From positions 1 to 64,000 of the forward strand of contig NYUD01000043.1 in NCBI GenBank assembly GCA_002683825.1: 64,000 bases of DNA. Direction: 5' to 3'. Origin of the DNA: Planctomycetota bacterium (GTDB lineage Bacteria > Planctomycetota > UBA1135 > GCA-002686595). How positions within the stretch are numbered: position 1 is the first letter of the stretch; each line of letters begins with the position of its first letter. The position numbers were made by a program, and so were the translations under genes. The notes under the pieces were generated by a model. That model ran no database searches. It was not told the origin of the DNA and saw only the letters and a list, made by a program, of their open reading frames with translations. Positions 1 to 10,249 of the stretch are shown piece after piece.

Positions 1-824
<824 letters not shown>

Positions 825-920
825 ATATCTTGAATGCTTGACCTTGTGATTGAGGACGTCCCCAGGCATTTGCCTGAAACGCGCCCCCAGCGCTCGCACG
901 AGTCTCAAAGGCCACCCTGA

Positions 921-933
921 TTGTCAAAGAGCA
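921..933 (-). promoter_or_regulatory. boxA antitermination site of the rRNA leader
   Basis: The minus strand reads TGCTCTTTGACAA, one base different from the classic boxA element TGCTCTTTAACAA that binds NusB/S10 in rRNA leaders. It lies about 100 bases upstream of the 16S 5' end, the expected place. The TTGACA inside it might be mistaken for a -35 box, but no -10 follows at the right spacing. Confidence 0.75.
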
Positions 934-1077
934 ACCGCAACGCGGGCGTACCGACGACACGAAGTCGACCGACACGAAGGCGCCGCGGGCTGAACGAATT
1001 TGGCCGGCCCGGTAGCCGACACCCCTCGGGTGAGCTTCGAAGCGTGAGCCTCGCGCCGACCTCCCAGGGGGACGAAG

Positions 1078-1105
1078 AGGTTAGGTCTTTTCCACGGGCG
1101 GTCAA
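1078..1105 (-). promoter_or_regulatory. candidate sigma70-type promoter of the rRNA operon
   Basis: On the minus strand a TTGACC hexamer (1100-1105) is followed after 16 bases by TAACCT (1078-1083). It sits about 145 bases upstream of boxA and between the L,D-transpeptidase stop and the 16S gene. The stretch 825-1226 otherwise holds only the rRNA leader. A 12-bp palindrome CCCAATATTGGG (about 1134-1145) and a CTGC-A6-GCAG hairpin (about 1151-1164) lie just upstream and may end transcription from the preceding gene or bind a regulator. This is a match by eye to consensus only. Confidence 0.4.
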
Positions 1106-1226
1106 GGCCCCCTTCCCGTTTCTTCGAAATTGCCCCCAATATTGGGCAAGCTGCAAAAAAGCAGTTACTTAGGAAGAGCAACTTCCAAAAGTCGGAGCGA
1201 CCGGGAAGCCGGACCGGAGTCGGGGG

Positions 1227-2597
1227 CTACTCCCGCACCAGCACCATCCCCCCGATTGGAAGAAGTTCGAACAGGCGCTCGATGTCGGACTGAACGAGAC
1301 GTACACAACCGTCCGAGGAGGCGAGCCCCACGCTCTCGGGCTCGCGGGTTCCGTGGAAGCCCAAGGAGGTCTTGATGCTCTCGCGGGACCACCCCATCCA
1401 GCGCGTACCCAACGGATTTCGAAGATCCCCGTAAGGGATGATCTCCTGACCGATTCGGGCCCAGGGGGGGTTTTCGATCTTGTCGCAGATCTCGTATTCA
1501 CCGGGCGGCGTCTCCTCTCCGGGCCGTCCGATGCCGACCGGCCAGGAACCGCAAACCTCGTCCCCGAGCAAGAGCAGACACCAACGCGCAGAAAGATCGA
1601 CCAGAGCGCGCACCGGGTCGGTGGGAATGCGCAGCGTTTGACCGCGGTGGATCACCGCATGCTCGGGCAACTGATTCGCCGCCTGAATCAGGCCCGTGCA
1701 AAGCGCAGCATCGGGGTAGTTCGCGACATAACGCTTGCGGATGGCAACCAGGCTGTCGCCGTCCTCGACCTGGATCTCCACCGCAGACCACTCGCCCTTG
1801 CGGTTCCAGCGGTGATGGTTCTGGGCGCGATCGAGGCCTTCGCTGAAACGCGCAAGCGTGGAGTGGTCCGCCGCCCACGGCGCGTTCAGCTCGGCCAGCA
1901 GAAGGTCCGAGAAGGCCTGCGCCGCCTGGCGGTAGGCTCCATTCTCCAGGAAGCCGTCCGCGCGTCTGGAAAGGAGTCCCATCTCCATGGCGAGGATCAG
2001 GGGCCCCTCGGACGCCGCAGACAGCGGCCGGACCGTGTTGGGCTTGCCTTCGAGAGCCGCCTGCAGGAGCCCCTGCTCGCGCAGGGTAACGGCCCCCTCG
2101 GAGAGCTCGCTGGCCTTCGCCAACGCGGTCCGGGGATCACCGGCGACGGCCCGCGAAAAGGCCTCCGCAACGAGCCCCCGCTCGAGGGGCCCGGCGGCCG
2201 CCCTCAAGGCGACCTGCTCGGGCGTTCCGTGAACGACGGCGGCGGCCAGGAAGAGTTCGTTGTCGTCGCGCACCGGGGCGAGCTCGATGCCCTTCAGCCA
2301 CTCCGGTACGTCTTGCTCCACATCCGGAGCGGCTTCGCGCGCAAGGGTTCCCGCCCCGGCGGACTCGACCTCATCGAGGGCCGGGGAACGGTTTGAAAGC
2401 TCCTCCCGCCTGAACCCCTCGGCGACTTCTCCACCCCCCGGAGGGTCCAGAAACCGCACGCGCGGCCTTCCCGGAGCCCCTTCCGTGGCCTCCACCAGGT
2501 CTTCCTCCGGAGACTCCCCCCCTGCAGGGTCGGAATAGAACTTCAGAAGGATCAGAAAGGCCAGAACGAGGGAGAGAAAGAAGACCAGGGCTCGCAT
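1227..2597 (-). CDS. LysM and L,D-transpeptidase (YkuD) domain protein
   Basis: 456-residue envelope protein that probably cross-links peptidoglycan stem peptides (3-3 links) or attaches proteins to them. One hydrophobic segment at residues 2-20 acts as signal anchor. A Glu/Ala-rich middle part looks helical. A LysM-like segment (about residues 275-325, DGDSLVAI... to LRIPTD) precedes a C-terminal YkuD domain. The YkuD signature is clear: HGT at about 415 and SSDGCVRL with catalytic Cys at about 431, plus the TPxGxY-like TPPGEY motif. It lies upstream of, and in the same direction as, the 16S gene. The ATG at 2597 begins directly before the hydrophobic segment, which supports it. The exact peptidoglycan role is inferred from the family. 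Confidence 0.88.
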   Translation of the reverse strand: MRALVFFLSLVLAFLILLKFYSDPAGGESPEEDLVEATEGAPGRPRVRFLDPPGGGEVAEGFRREELSNRSPALDEVESAGAGTLAREAAPDVEQDVPEWLKGIELAPVRDDNELFLAAAVVHGTPEQVALRAAAGPLERGLVAEAFSRAVAGDPRTALAKASELSEGAVTLREQGLLQAALEGKPNTVRPLSAASEGPLILAMEMGLLSRRADGFLENGAYRQAAQAFSDLLLAELNAPWAADHSTLARFSEGLDRAQNHHRWNRKGEWSAVEIQVEDGDSLVAIRKRYVANYPDAALCTGLIQAANQLPEHAVIHRGQTLRIPTDPVRALVDLSARWCLLLLGDEVCGSWPVGIGRPGEETPPGEYEICDKIENPPWARIGQEIIPYGDLRNPLGTRWMGWSRESIKTSLGFHGTREPESVGLASSDGCVRLVQSDIERLFELLPIGGMVLVRE

Positions 2598-2982
2598 GGG
2601 TCCGTTTGAGTGAGGGGTTGCCCGGAAGCCCGGATCTTATCGATCGAGCTCCCCCGGATCCCGTATTCCCTGTCCCCGACCATGGGCAAAAGCGAACCCC
2701 GACCGAAAAAAGAAGCTCCCAAAGGCACCGTGCCCGGCGAACCCTGAACCCTTCGGCTCAGGTGGGCCTTACGCCGAAACCGTGAGGCTACGGACATGAT
2801 GGGCCCTCGCATTCTCATTAGGCTCGAGGGTTTCCGTCCGGGTGCACCTGTGCCTTCAGGTGAACTTCCTTCATGGAAGCCTAGCCCGAAATCGAGTTTT
2901 GCTCACGTCGGAATCGGGGAACCCATCGAAGTAGCTGGAGGACCGACGCCGCAGCGCAGACTTTTCCTCATTTCCGGCTCCG
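2598..2982. other. intergenic stretch without a supported gene
   Basis: Short open frames exist on both strands but none has convincing codon structure or family motifs. Two small hairpins lie side by side: CACCTG/CAGGTG at 2845-2862 and CTTCC/GGAAG at 2865-2879. Neither is followed by a T-run on either strand. A GAGGAAAAGT string on the minus strand (about 2966-2975) superficially recalls RNase P RNA, but the other conserved parts are missing. The stretch may hold the leader and promoter of the L,D-transpeptidase gene. Confidence 0.5.
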
Positions 2983-3234
2983 TTAAATGCGCACTGGTAC
3001 TCTGTCGGCGTGGTCCGTGATGCGCCCGCATCCGGCCGCCGAGGGTACGCCCGCCTCACGACTCGGATCGAACCTCGAGGGGATGAGGAGCGCCCGCTCC
3101 GACTGCGGGATGGGCCACCCCGGGGTGAGCCCCGGCGCAGGCGCCGCGGGGAAACACCACCGCTCCGCCTCGAAGAGCTCCTGCGGTCCCTCGCCCCGGG
3201 GAATGCAGCGCCACGCCCGCTGTGGAGTTACCAC
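2983..3234 (-). CDS. possible small hypothetical protein, translationally coupled to the upstream oxidoreductase
   Basis: 83 codons starting with GTG at 3234, whose bases overlap the TAA stop of the oxidoreductase gene (3228-3230). The frame has G/C-rich third positions like its neighbours, and the overlap with the upstream stop suggests coupled translation. The product is rich in Pro, Arg and Trp and resembles no family I recognise. It has no signal peptide or membrane segment. It may be a real operon tail gene, the remnant of a longer gene, or a chance frame in GC-rich DNA. Confidence 0.3.
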   Translation of the reverse strand: MVTPQRAWRCIPRGEGPQELFEAERWCFPAAPAPGLTPGWPIPQSERALLIPSRFDPSREAGVPSAAGCGRITDHADRVPVRI

Positions 3235-4238
3235 CCCGCCCGTTGAATCTGCTCGGTGATCCTCTCGGCCAGCTCCAGCGCTCTGCGACCGTCCCGTCCC
3301 GTGACTTCCGGGGTGGTGTCCTCACGGACGTTCGCAAGGAACGAATCCAACTCGGCCTGAAGGGGCCGTTCCTCACCCCCCAGCTCCAGGGGCACGGGCT
3401 GGAAAACGCCCGCCATCAAGAGGCTCGCCTGGGAAGCCTGCTCGCTCGGATCCCGATCCTGTGCCGTCTCGAAAAACTTCTCCCAGCCGGGTCCGCGTTG
3501 AACGAGGAGCCCCTGGTTCTCCTGGAAATCCAGGCTCACATAGCCCGTGTTCGAGAACAGGCGAAAGCGCCGCATGGGCTTCAGCGAAACCCGGCTGGCC
3601 GAGACGTTCGCCCGGCCGCCGTCCTCGAAGATCAGGCGCACCGAGGCGATATCCTCGCTCTCGGTCAGGATCTTGCCCCCCACCGCGTCGACTTCCACGG
3701 GGTCGCAACCCATGAGGTCAAGGACCAGGTCGAGGTCGTGGATCATCAGATCGTGCACGACCGACACGTCGGTGCTACGGAAGCTGAACTGGGCCAGGCG
3801 ATGGCATTCGATGAAGCGCGGTCGCATCCCCAGTTCGTGCACCTTGCGCACGCCCGGCTGGAAGCGCTCGACGTGGCCCACAGCCAGCTTGGCTCCGCCC
3901 CTTTCAGCGGCTGCCAGAATGCGATCGGCCTCTTCGAGGTCCACGGCCATGGGTTTCTCGACGAGACAGGCAACACCCCGTTCGAGCAGGGGCTCCGCAA
4001 TCGCAGCGTGTTCGGTGGTGGGCACGACGATGCTGACCACGTCGATGTCGTCGGGAAGATCGGTGACTCCACCGAGGGCCTGGCAGTCGAATTCGACGGC
4101 GACGGACCTGGCGCGGCGCTCGTCGAGATCGCAGACAAAGGCCAGCTCGCTGCCCGGGTTCTTGTGATAGATCTTGGCGTGTACGCGACCGAGATGCCCG
4201 ACTCCGATGACCGCCGCTCGCAACGGGCGTGCGCTCAC
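3228..4238 (-). CDS. Gfo/Idh/MocA-family NAD(P)-dependent sugar oxidoreductase
   Basis: 336 residues. The N-terminus has a Rossmann fold: AAVIGVGHLGRVHAK is the dinucleotide-binding GxGxxG-type loop. The segment VEKPMAVD (the EKP motif of Gfo/Idh enzymes) and the C-terminal alpha/beta domain follow. The start chosen is GTG at 4238, sharing GTGA with the lpxA stop; the longer frame upstream lies inside lpxA and lacks family similarity. Being the last clear gene of lpxD-lpxC/fabZ-lpxA suggests a role in lipid A or another surface sugar. One known precedent is GnnA, which oxidises UDP-GlcNAc at C3 on the way to a diamino sugar for lipid A. No GnnB-like aminotransferase is visible here, so the substrate is open. 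Confidence 0.85.
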   Translation of the reverse strand: MSARPLRAAVIGVGHLGRVHAKIYHKNPGSELAFVCDLDERRARSVAVEFDCQALGGVTDLPDDIDVVSIVVPTTEHAAIAEPLLERGVACLVEKPMAVDLEEADRILAAAERGGAKLAVGHVERFQPGVRKVHELGMRPRFIECHRLAQFSFRSTDVSVVHDLMIHDLDLVLDLMGCDPVEVDAVGGKILTESEDIASVRLIFEDGGRANVSASRVSLKPMRRFRLFSNTGYVSLDFQENQGLLVQRGPGWEKFFETAQDRDPSEQASQASLLMAGVFQPVPLELGGEERPLQAELDSFLANVREDTTPEVTGRDGRRALELAERITEQIQRAGW

Positions 4239-5083
4239 CTTGAGACTTCTTCCATGACGAACCGCTCGCCCTGACGACCGAATTCCTCGCGCAGGGTGTC
4301 GCGGTAACGGCCCTTCGAGCCCTTCAGACTCCTGCACAGGGAACGCACCAGCTCGGCCACGAGCTCGCCGCGATCCTCACCCTCCATCTCTTCGAGGATG
4401 CGCTGGCGCGGCGCGCTGGAACGATAGATGCGGCGGAAGGCCTCCTTGACCTGCTGGATCTCCTCGCGAGAGAAACCCGCGCGCTCGAGACCGATCACGT
4501 TGACCTTGCGAACGCGCGATGGATGACCTTCCTGAATCATGAAGGGCGGAACGTCCTGCACGATGCGAGTCAAGCCGCCAACGTAAGCGTTGCGTCCGAT
4601 GGTGACGAACTGATGGCAGGCCGCCGCGCCATTGATAATGGCCTGGGTCCCGATCGCAACGTGTCCCGCGAGCAGTGCATTGTTCGCCAAGGTGACGCTG
4701 TCGCCGATGTCACAATCGTGCGCAACATGGCTGCAGGCCATGAAGAGGCAATCGTCGCCGATGCTGGTGACCGCGCCGCCTTTGACCGTACCGCGGTTGA
4801 TCGTGACGAACTCGCGCACGGTGTTACGGTTCCCCATCACGACGCGGGTCGGCTCGTCTTCGTAGGAAAAGTCCTGCGGAACGCCTCCGATGTTCGCCTG
4901 TCCGACCAAGCGGTTGTCCTTGCCGATCGTCGTCACGCCATCGACAACGACGTGGGGACCGAGACGGGTGCCGTCGCCGATGCGGACCCGGGAACCGACG
5001 ACGCAGTACGGGCCGACGTGGACGCCCTCGCCCAACTCGGCTCCTTCCGCAATTTCTGCCGTTTCGTGAATCTGGGATGCCAT
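4235..5083 (-). CDS. lpxA: acyl-ACP--UDP-N-acetylglucosamine O-acyltransferase (LpxA)
   Basis: 282 residues; first step of lipid A synthesis, transferring a 3-hydroxyacyl chain from ACP to UDP-GlcNAc in the cytoplasm. The N-terminal two-thirds is a left-handed beta helix with hexapeptide repeats ([IV]GxxxxI-like). The catalytic His is in SHVAHDCDIGD at about residue 120. The segment GLERAGFSREEIQQVKEAFR is the typical start of the LpxA helical C-terminal domain. It lies 13 bases after lpxC/fabZ and overlaps the next gene by GTGA, so it is co-transcribed. Length is slightly above the usual 255-265. Confidence 0.96.
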   Translation of the reverse strand: MASQIHETAEIAEGAELGEGVHVGPYCVVGSRVRIGDGTRLGPHVVVDGVTTIGKDNRLVGQANIGGVPQDFSYEDEPTRVVMGNRNTVREFVTINRGTVKGGAVTSIGDDCLFMACSHVAHDCDIGDSVTLANNALLAGHVAIGTQAIINGAAACHQFVTIGRNAYVGGLTRIVQDVPPFMIQEGHPSRVRKVNVIGLERAGFSREEIQQVKEAFRRIYRSSAPRQRILEEMEGEDRGELVAELVRSLCRSLKGSKGRYRDTLREEFGRQGERFVMEEVSR

Positions 5084-5096
5084 ACGTTGCTGTGGA

Positions 5097-6389
5097 TCAG
5101 GGTTGAACCATGGTGAAGGTCAAAACGGCCTCACAGACGGTCTTTCCGGAGACCAGTCCTAGGGCCTTGACCTGGGCCATCTCGCCCTTCATCCGCTGCG
5201 TTTCGACTTCGATCCGCAGCTGATCTCCGGGTTCGACGGGAGCGCGAAGCTTGACCTTGTCGATCGACCACAGAACGGCGAGCTTGCCGGTGTGCTCCAG
5301 TTTCCGCAACAGCAAGACACCAGCCAGCTGGGCCATGGCCTCGAGCTGAAGCACCCCCGGCATCATCGGTCGCTCGGGGAAGTGGCCGACGAAGTAAGGC
5401 TCGTTGATCGTGACGTTCTTGATCGCAACCGCGCGTTGATAGCCATCGACCTCGATCACGCGGTCGATCAACAGGAAAGGATAGCGATGCGGGAGCATGC
5501 GCATGACCTCGCGCACGTCCAACCCCGACTCGCGTCGCACGAGGCCGCCCACCTCCTGGCTTTCCATGAGATCGAGCAGGCGTCGCACCAGGTCGGCGTT
5601 GGTCTTGTGCCCCGAACGCGTCGCGATGATGTGCGCGTGCAGTTCGGCCCCCAGGAGGTGCAGATCGCCGAGAAGATCCAGGAGCTTGTGACGTACCGGC
5701 TCATCCGGCATCCGCAGGACGGTCTGCGGATCGCCGAGGACGAGCGTGTTGTCGCGCGTCGCCCCCTTGCCCAGGCCCTCCTCCTGCAAGAGCGCCACCT
5801 CGGAGGCCAGACAGAATGTCCGCGCGGGAGCAATCTCGCGCACGAAACTCTCGGGGGTCATCAGAAACTCGTACGACCCGCCGACGACCTCGGGATCCGA
5901 GAAGGAGGCGATGTACTGCAGGGTCAATCCGGACTTGTCGGCGGGCAACGCAACCAGAGTGGCCTCGCCCTCACGCACGTAGACCGGCTGCTCGAGCCGA
6001 AACGTCCGCACCTGGGCGCGCTGCTCGACGAGCCCGGCCTGGTCAAACAGATCGACCAGCACCTGGGCGCTGCCGTCCATTCCCGGCAGCTCGTTGCCCG
6101 AGATCTCGACGCGCAGGTTGTCTACCTGCATGCCCGTGCAGGTCGCCAACAGGTGCTCGACCGTATCCACCCCGAAGCCGCCGCGTTCGAGGCGGGTACG
6201 GCGATCGCGGTTCGAGTGAAAGCGAATGTGCGCCGGAATCGGAATGGCTTCGGGCTTGTCCGTGCGTAAAAACTCAACGCCGGTGTCCTGCGGAGCGGGC
6301 AGGACTCGCACGCCGACATTCTCGCCTGAATGCAGCCCGCGACCGGAAAATTCGACCGCGGTTCGCAGGGTACGCTGCTGTCTGATCAT
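5097..6389 (-). CDS. lpxC/fabZ: bifunctional LpxC deacetylase / FabZ dehydratase
   Basis: 430 residues joining two enzymes. Residues 1 to about 275 are UDP-3-O-acyl-GlcNAc deacetylase, the committed step of lipid A synthesis. Zinc and catalytic motifs are present: [15 protein letters not shown] and RSGHKT. Residues about 285-430 are (3R)-hydroxyacyl-ACP dehydratase of type II fatty acid synthesis, with the [13 protein letters not shown] start and the [16 protein letters not shown] active site. LpxC and FabZ compete for hydroxyacyl-ACP, so the fusion may balance lipid A against phospholipid production. Fused forms are known in Bacteroidetes and some other groups. The ATG overlaps the lpxD stop as ATGA. 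Confidence 0.95.
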   Translation of the reverse strand: MIRQQRTLRTAVEFSGRGLHSGENVGVRVLPAPQDTGVEFLRTDKPEAIPIPAHIRFHSNRDRRTRLERGGFGVDTVEHLLATCTGMQVDNLRVEISGNELPGMDGSAQVLVDLFDQAGLVEQRAQVRTFRLEQPVYVREGEATLVALPADKSGLTLQYIASFSDPEVVGGSYEFLMTPESFVREIAPARTFCLASEVALLQEEGLGKGATRDNTLVLGDPQTVLRMPDEPVRHKLLDLLGDLHLLGAELHAHIIATRSGHKTNADLVRRLLDLMESQEVGGLVRRESGLDVREVMRMLPHRYPFLLIDRVIEVDGYQRAVAIKNVTINEPYFVGHFPERPMMPGVLQLEAMAQLAGVLLLRKLEHTGKLAVLWSIDKVKLRAPVEPGDQLRIEVETQRMKGEMAQVKALGLVSGKTVCEAVLTFTMVQP

Positions 6390-7438
6390 GTCTCTTCTCC
6401 AGAGAGCTGCGACTCGAGGGATCGCACGCGTTTCTCGAGCCTCCGCAGTAAGCGACGCATCTCGGGCAGTTTGCCCAGGGTAGCTTCGATGCGAAGTGCT
6501 TCGGCCGCCTCGCGCGCGGGCATGCCGTAGTAGTCCTTCCCGCCTGCGAGCGTCCTGACGGCGCCGCTCTGGCCGGCCAAACGCGCCCCGGCGCCGATTT
6601 CAAGATGCCCCGCGACGCCCACCTGACCTCCGAGTACCGCACCCGGCCCGATACGGACCGAACCCGCGACACCGACCTGGGAGACCAGCAAAGCGCCCTT
6701 GCCCACCACGACGTTGTGGCCGAGCTGCACGAGGTTGTCGATCTTGACCCCGTCCTCGACGCGCGTCGGACCGAAGCGGCCCCGGTCGATGCAGCTATTC
6801 GCGCCGATCTCAACATCGTCACCGATCTCGACCGTACCGCACTGGGGCACCTTCTCCCACCCGTCCTTGCCGGGCTCGAAACCGAAACCGTCCGCGCCGA
6901 GAACGCATCCGGCGTGCAAGACGCAACGCTCGCCCACACGGCAGTCGCCGTAGAGAACGACATTTGGGAAAAGCACCGTCCCCGCGCCGATCTCGACCCG
7001 CGGGCCGACGACGCAACCGGGGTGCAGCACCACTTCGGCACCCAGCTTGACCCCGGCCCCCACACAGCAGCCTGCACCGACGCTGACCCCTTCCCCCAGC
7101 TCCACCGTCGGATCGATCGCAGCGCGCGGATGGATCACACCACGGGGGTGGTCCGCCGGCGGCCGGAAGGACTCGATCGCCAGGGAGAAAGCAGAACTGG
7201 GGTTCGCCGTCCGCAGCAGGGCTACATCGGAACGCTCGAGCTGGAGATCCTCGGGCACGAAGACGGCCCCGGCCCGGGTCTTTTCGAACCGGAGCGAATG
7301 GCGACCGTCGCGGATAAAACTGACCTCGTTGGAGGCGGCTTCGGATAACGAAGCCGGCCCGACGAGTTCGACCTCGCCGTTTCCATCGAGCGTGGCGCCG
7401 CAGATTCGGGCGAGCTCAGCTGCTGTATGCGTGATCAT
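6386..7438 (-). CDS. lpxD: UDP-3-O-(3-hydroxyacyl)glucosamine N-acyltransferase (LpxD)
   Basis: 350 residues; adds the N-linked hydroxyacyl chain after the LpxC step. The N-terminal domain (about 1-95, including [15 protein letters not shown]) is the LpxD uridine-binding region. A long left-handed beta helix follows from about residue 100. The catalytic His is in [13 protein letters not shown] short charged helix forms the C-terminus. It is the first gene of the lpx operon; the 174-base gap to bamA contains an isolated TTGACA on the minus strand (7541-7546) but no good -10. The final bases overlap the lpxC/fabZ ATG. Confidence 0.95.
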   Translation of the reverse strand: MITHTAAELARICGATLDGNGEVELVGPASLSEAASNEVSFIRDGRHSLRFEKTRAGAVFVPEDLQLERSDVALLRTANPSSAFSLAIESFRPPADHPRGVIHPRAAIDPTVELGEGVSVGAGCCVGAGVKLGAEVVLHPGCVVGPRVEIGAGTVLFPNVVLYGDCRVGERCVLHAGCVLGADGFGFEPGKDGWEKVPQCGTVEIGDDVEIGANSCIDRGRFGPTRVEDGVKIDNLVQLGHNVVVGKGALLVSQVGVAGSVRIGPGAVLGGQVGVAGHLEIGAGARLAGQSGAVRTLAGGKDYYGMPAREAAEALRIEATLGKLPEMRRLLRRLEKRVRSLESQLSGEET

Positions 7439-7612
7439 CAGGGAAGGGGCACGAATCGAACCCCCTGTCGGTCTTGCCTACGGTGCGGTATGACCCCCGG
7501 TCCACAGATATGTTCAGTGGTAAGCGATCCGTCACGGGCTTGTCAACAAGGCCGGCCGTCTTGTGACGCCGGAGCGCCGAATTCTACGGATCGCCCGGGC
7601 TGGGAGACGATC

Positions 7613-10249
7613 TCAGAACCCGATATCGAAGCCCAGGACCTGGGTGTCGTCTCCCGGACCGTCCCGCAGGGGCCAGCCGAAGCTGAAGGTGATGGGGATC
7701 GGGATGGGAAGTCCGAAGAGGAACCCGACCGAAATGCGCGTTTGGTCGAAATCCAGCGAGAGTTTCTGGGGGTCGAGGACACCGACGTCGATGAAAAGCC
7801 CACCTTGAAGGGACTCGACCTCGCGGTACGTCCCCGGCTGGATCTGTTTGACCAGGGGGCGACGATACTCGAGCGTGCCGTACAGCATGTTCGAGCCTCC
7901 CGCCGGATAGCCGTTCAATCCTTCCTGAGGCCCCACGCCCCGGAAATCGAAACCGCGCATGCGCCGTGGACCGCCGAGGAAGAAGCGTTCGGTGTAGGGA
8001 ACCACTGCCGTGTCCCCAAATGGGATCGCCGTTCCAAGTTGCAGTCCGAAGTGATAACGATCCGAGACGAGATCGGGGTTCTCGTCGAACTCGTCGTACC
8101 AATCGAAACGCAGGTTGAGCTTGTAATAATTGAAGTCGCTGCCCAGTTCTCCCGCGTAGAGGAAGTTGCTGGCGGAGAACGCAATTCCGTTTCGGGGGAC
8201 GAAGGCGTGATCGACCCGCCGATAGCGGTAACCGAATTGGATTCCGGATAGGTCGTTCTTGCCCTGTTGATCGACGAGGGACTGGGGAACGGTCAGGAAG
8301 TCGTCGCCGATCACCGGCTCGCCGCTGAAGTCGATTTCATCGACATCGACCGAACCAAAGGAATAGCCCCCAAAGGCCGAGGAGTCAGGTGATAGCTGTC
8401 TCGACAGTTCGAAGCCGTTGGCAACCCTCAACTCGCGATAGGCACCGAAGAGCTGGCGAACGAGCCTCGTATTCAGCGCAATTCCGATCCGCTCGGTGTG
8501 CAAGCGAAACAGGTCGGGCTCGACGAAGCGGACATCGAACTGCGAGAGTTCAACACCTGGAGATGCGCGGATGGCCAACGACTGACCGGCTCCGTGAAAT
8601 GCTTCACGCTTGGCAATTTCACCGATCATCGCCCAGGGCGAACTGGGAAGATTGGTGATATCGAAGTTGCTCATCGAGAGCTGGACCGTGCCGAATGCAC
8701 CGATGCCGCTGCTGATTCCACCGGCAAGCTGAAAGTTCAAGACCTGGCCTTCCTCGACGATGTATTCGACATCTTTCACGCCGGCCTCATCGGTCTCGAG
8801 GAACCGATAGCGCGGCGGAATGTGCCCGGGGGAGGTGTCATCGCTGAAGAAGCCGGTCGCCGTGATACGCCCCCGGGAGCGTTCGATTTCGACGGGATCG
8901 GCGACTTCGCCCGGCCGGACGGAGATGCGGCTACGTATCACTCGGTCCTGCGTGTGTTTGTTACCCGTGATCAGGATCTCGCGAATCCGTTGCTGACGGC
9001 CCTGGGAGATGCGGTAGGTGACATGCACGACCGGACGGTCCGACTCGAACACCAGGAGCGGGTCAAAGAACTCCCAGCGTTCATCGACCGGAAGGGTTGG
9101 GTGACCGATGTACCCGAGCTCGCCGTAGCGCCGCCGCAGGGCCGCCCGATCCCTGTCGATGACGCGTTCCTCGTAGATCTCCCCCGTCTGGAGCGCGACG
9201 AACGCGCGCAATTCCTCGGCGGAAATCACGAGATCCCGGTTCGCTTCCCGAAATCCACTCGGCGTCCGCGGGTCGACCACTCGCTCGATGCCCACGAAAT
9301 CCAATGAGCCGACGGTGTACCTCTCGCCTTCATCCACACTGATGTAAATCGTGACCTTTCGACGGTTCGTGCTGAATTTCAACCGGTCCAGCTCGACGAT
9401 CGCGTTCAGATAGCCGAGATCGCGATACACCTGGCGCATGGCCACGAGGTCGGCGTCGAGTTTCTCGCGGACAAAGTCCTTCGCAAACAGACCGAAGAAC
9501 CACGGTTTCTTCAGCTTGACTTTCGCCAGCGGCGAAAGCCCGCCTTTGAACCACCACAGACCCTGGTTCTTCAGCGCATCGTTGCCCTGGATCACGACGT
9601 CCCGAACCTTGACCTCAGGACCTTCCTTGATTTCAAAGATAACGTCCGGGGCGTTGTACTCACCGCTGTCCTTGTCCACCCCCCCCTCGCGCTCCACGAC
9701 GTTGATCTCGCAGTAATAGTAACCCTCGTCTAGATAACTGCGCAGCAGTCGCTGACGAATGCGAGGAGCCTGATAGAGGTAGAGCTCTTCGTCGTCACGC
9801 AACTGCGCCCACTCCAAGAGCTTCTCGGTCGAGATCTCGACGTTGCCGATGAAACGCGGTTCGAGGTCGAGTGAGAGCTCCTTGATCCGCAGGTGAATCT
9901 CGACCCCACCGCCTTCGGCTGCGACTATTTCAACGCTGACGCGAACGCGAAAGGTGTCGAAGCACACTTCGATGCCCCGTGAGATCTCCTCCTGAGAAAT
10001 CAATGGCTCGCCTTCTACCTGACCGAAAGCGGCGATGATCTGCGAGGGCAGGTAGCGGTCGGCCCCTTCGACATGAATCCGATAGACGGTCGGGCGCTGC
10101 CCTTCGGCGGACTCCTGTGATTCCGCCGTTCGGTCAGGCGACGCACCTTGGGCGGCACTTGGAGATGCACAGGTCCCGTAGGCACTGCAGCAGCCGAAGA
10201 GGAACGCGAGGACGAAACGTCTTTGCAGTAGACGAGCAGGAAGGATCAC
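7613..10249 (-). CDS. bamA: outer membrane protein assembly factor BamA
   Basis: 878 residues; central beta-barrel of the BAM complex that folds outer-membrane proteins. The start is GTG at 10249, sharing GTGA with the dnaB stop; the open frame continues upstream but only inside dnaB. The hydrophobic signal LLQRRFVLAFLFG is followed by a Ser/Ala-rich cleavage region. About five POTRA domains cover residues 55-500 (for example VYRIHVEGADRY, GPEVKVRDVVIQGN, RQQRIREILITGN), then a 16-strand barrel. The conserved barrel motif appears as RMRGFDFRG and the protein ends in Phe, the usual BAM signal. POTRA3 carries an extra Lys/Trp-rich insert (about residues 235-265). Upstream dnaB and downstream lpxD are on the same strand. 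Confidence 0.94.
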   Translation of the reverse strand: MILPARLLQRRFVLAFLFGCCSAYGTCASPSAAQGASPDRTAESQESAEGQRPTVYRIHVEGADRYLPSQIIAAFGQVEGEPLISQEEISRGIEVCFDTFRVRVSVEIVAAEGGGVEIHLRIKELSLDLEPRFIGNVEISTEKLLEWAQLRDDEELYLYQAPRIRQRLLRSYLDEGYYYCEINVVEREGGVDKDSGEYNAPDVIFEIKEGPEVKVRDVVIQGNDALKNQGLWWFKGGLSPLAKVKLKKPWFFGLFAKDFVREKLDADLVAMRQVYRDLGYLNAIVELDRLKFSTNRRKVTIYISVDEGERYTVGSLDFVGIERVVDPRTPSGFREANRDLVISAEELRAFVALQTGEIYEERVIDRDRAALRRRYGELGYIGHPTLPVDERWEFFDPLLVFESDRPVVHVTYRISQGRQQRIREILITGNKHTQDRVIRSRISVRPGEVADPVEIERSRGRITATGFFSDDTSPGHIPPRYRFLETDEAGVKDVEYIVEEGQVLNFQLAGGISSGIGAFGTVQLSMSNFDITNLPSSPWAMIGEIAKREAFHGAGQSLAIRASPGVELSQFDVRFVEPDLFRLHTERIGIALNTRLVRQLFGAYRELRVANGFELSRQLSPDSSAFGGYSFGSVDVDEIDFSGEPVIGDDFLTVPQSLVDQQGKNDLSGIQFGYRYRRVDHAFVPRNGIAFSASNFLYAGELGSDFNYYKLNLRFDWYDEFDENPDLVSDRYHFGLQLGTAIPFGDTAVVPYTERFFLGGPRRMRGFDFRGVGPQEGLNGYPAGGSNMLYGTLEYRRPLVKQIQPGTYREVESLQGGLFIDVGVLDPQKLSLDFDQTRISVGFLFGLPIPIPITFSFGWPLRDGPGDDTQVLGFDIGF

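Noticed and set aside
1151-1186. Intrinsic terminator for the L,D-transpeptidase gene (GGAAG/CTTCC and CTGC/GCAG hairpins)
   Set aside because: Stems are only four to five pairs and the T-run lies in a loop rather than after a stem; too weak to call.
2954-2975. RNase P RNA (GAGGAAAAGT on the minus strand)
   Set aside because: Only the short string matches; the rest of the conserved core, including ACAGNAA, is not found in the surrounding bases.
7441-7475. tRNA 3' half on the minus strand (GGTTCGATTC near 7455)
   Set aside because: The T-loop-like string is present, but the T-stem does not close with five pairs and a seven-base loop, and no anticodon or D arm can be drawn upstream.
7518-7546. 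lpxD promoter with -35 TTGACA (7541-7546, minus strand)
   Set aside because: The -35 is perfect, but the -10 at 16-18 bases spacing (TTACCA region) has almost no match, so I do not list it as a promoter.
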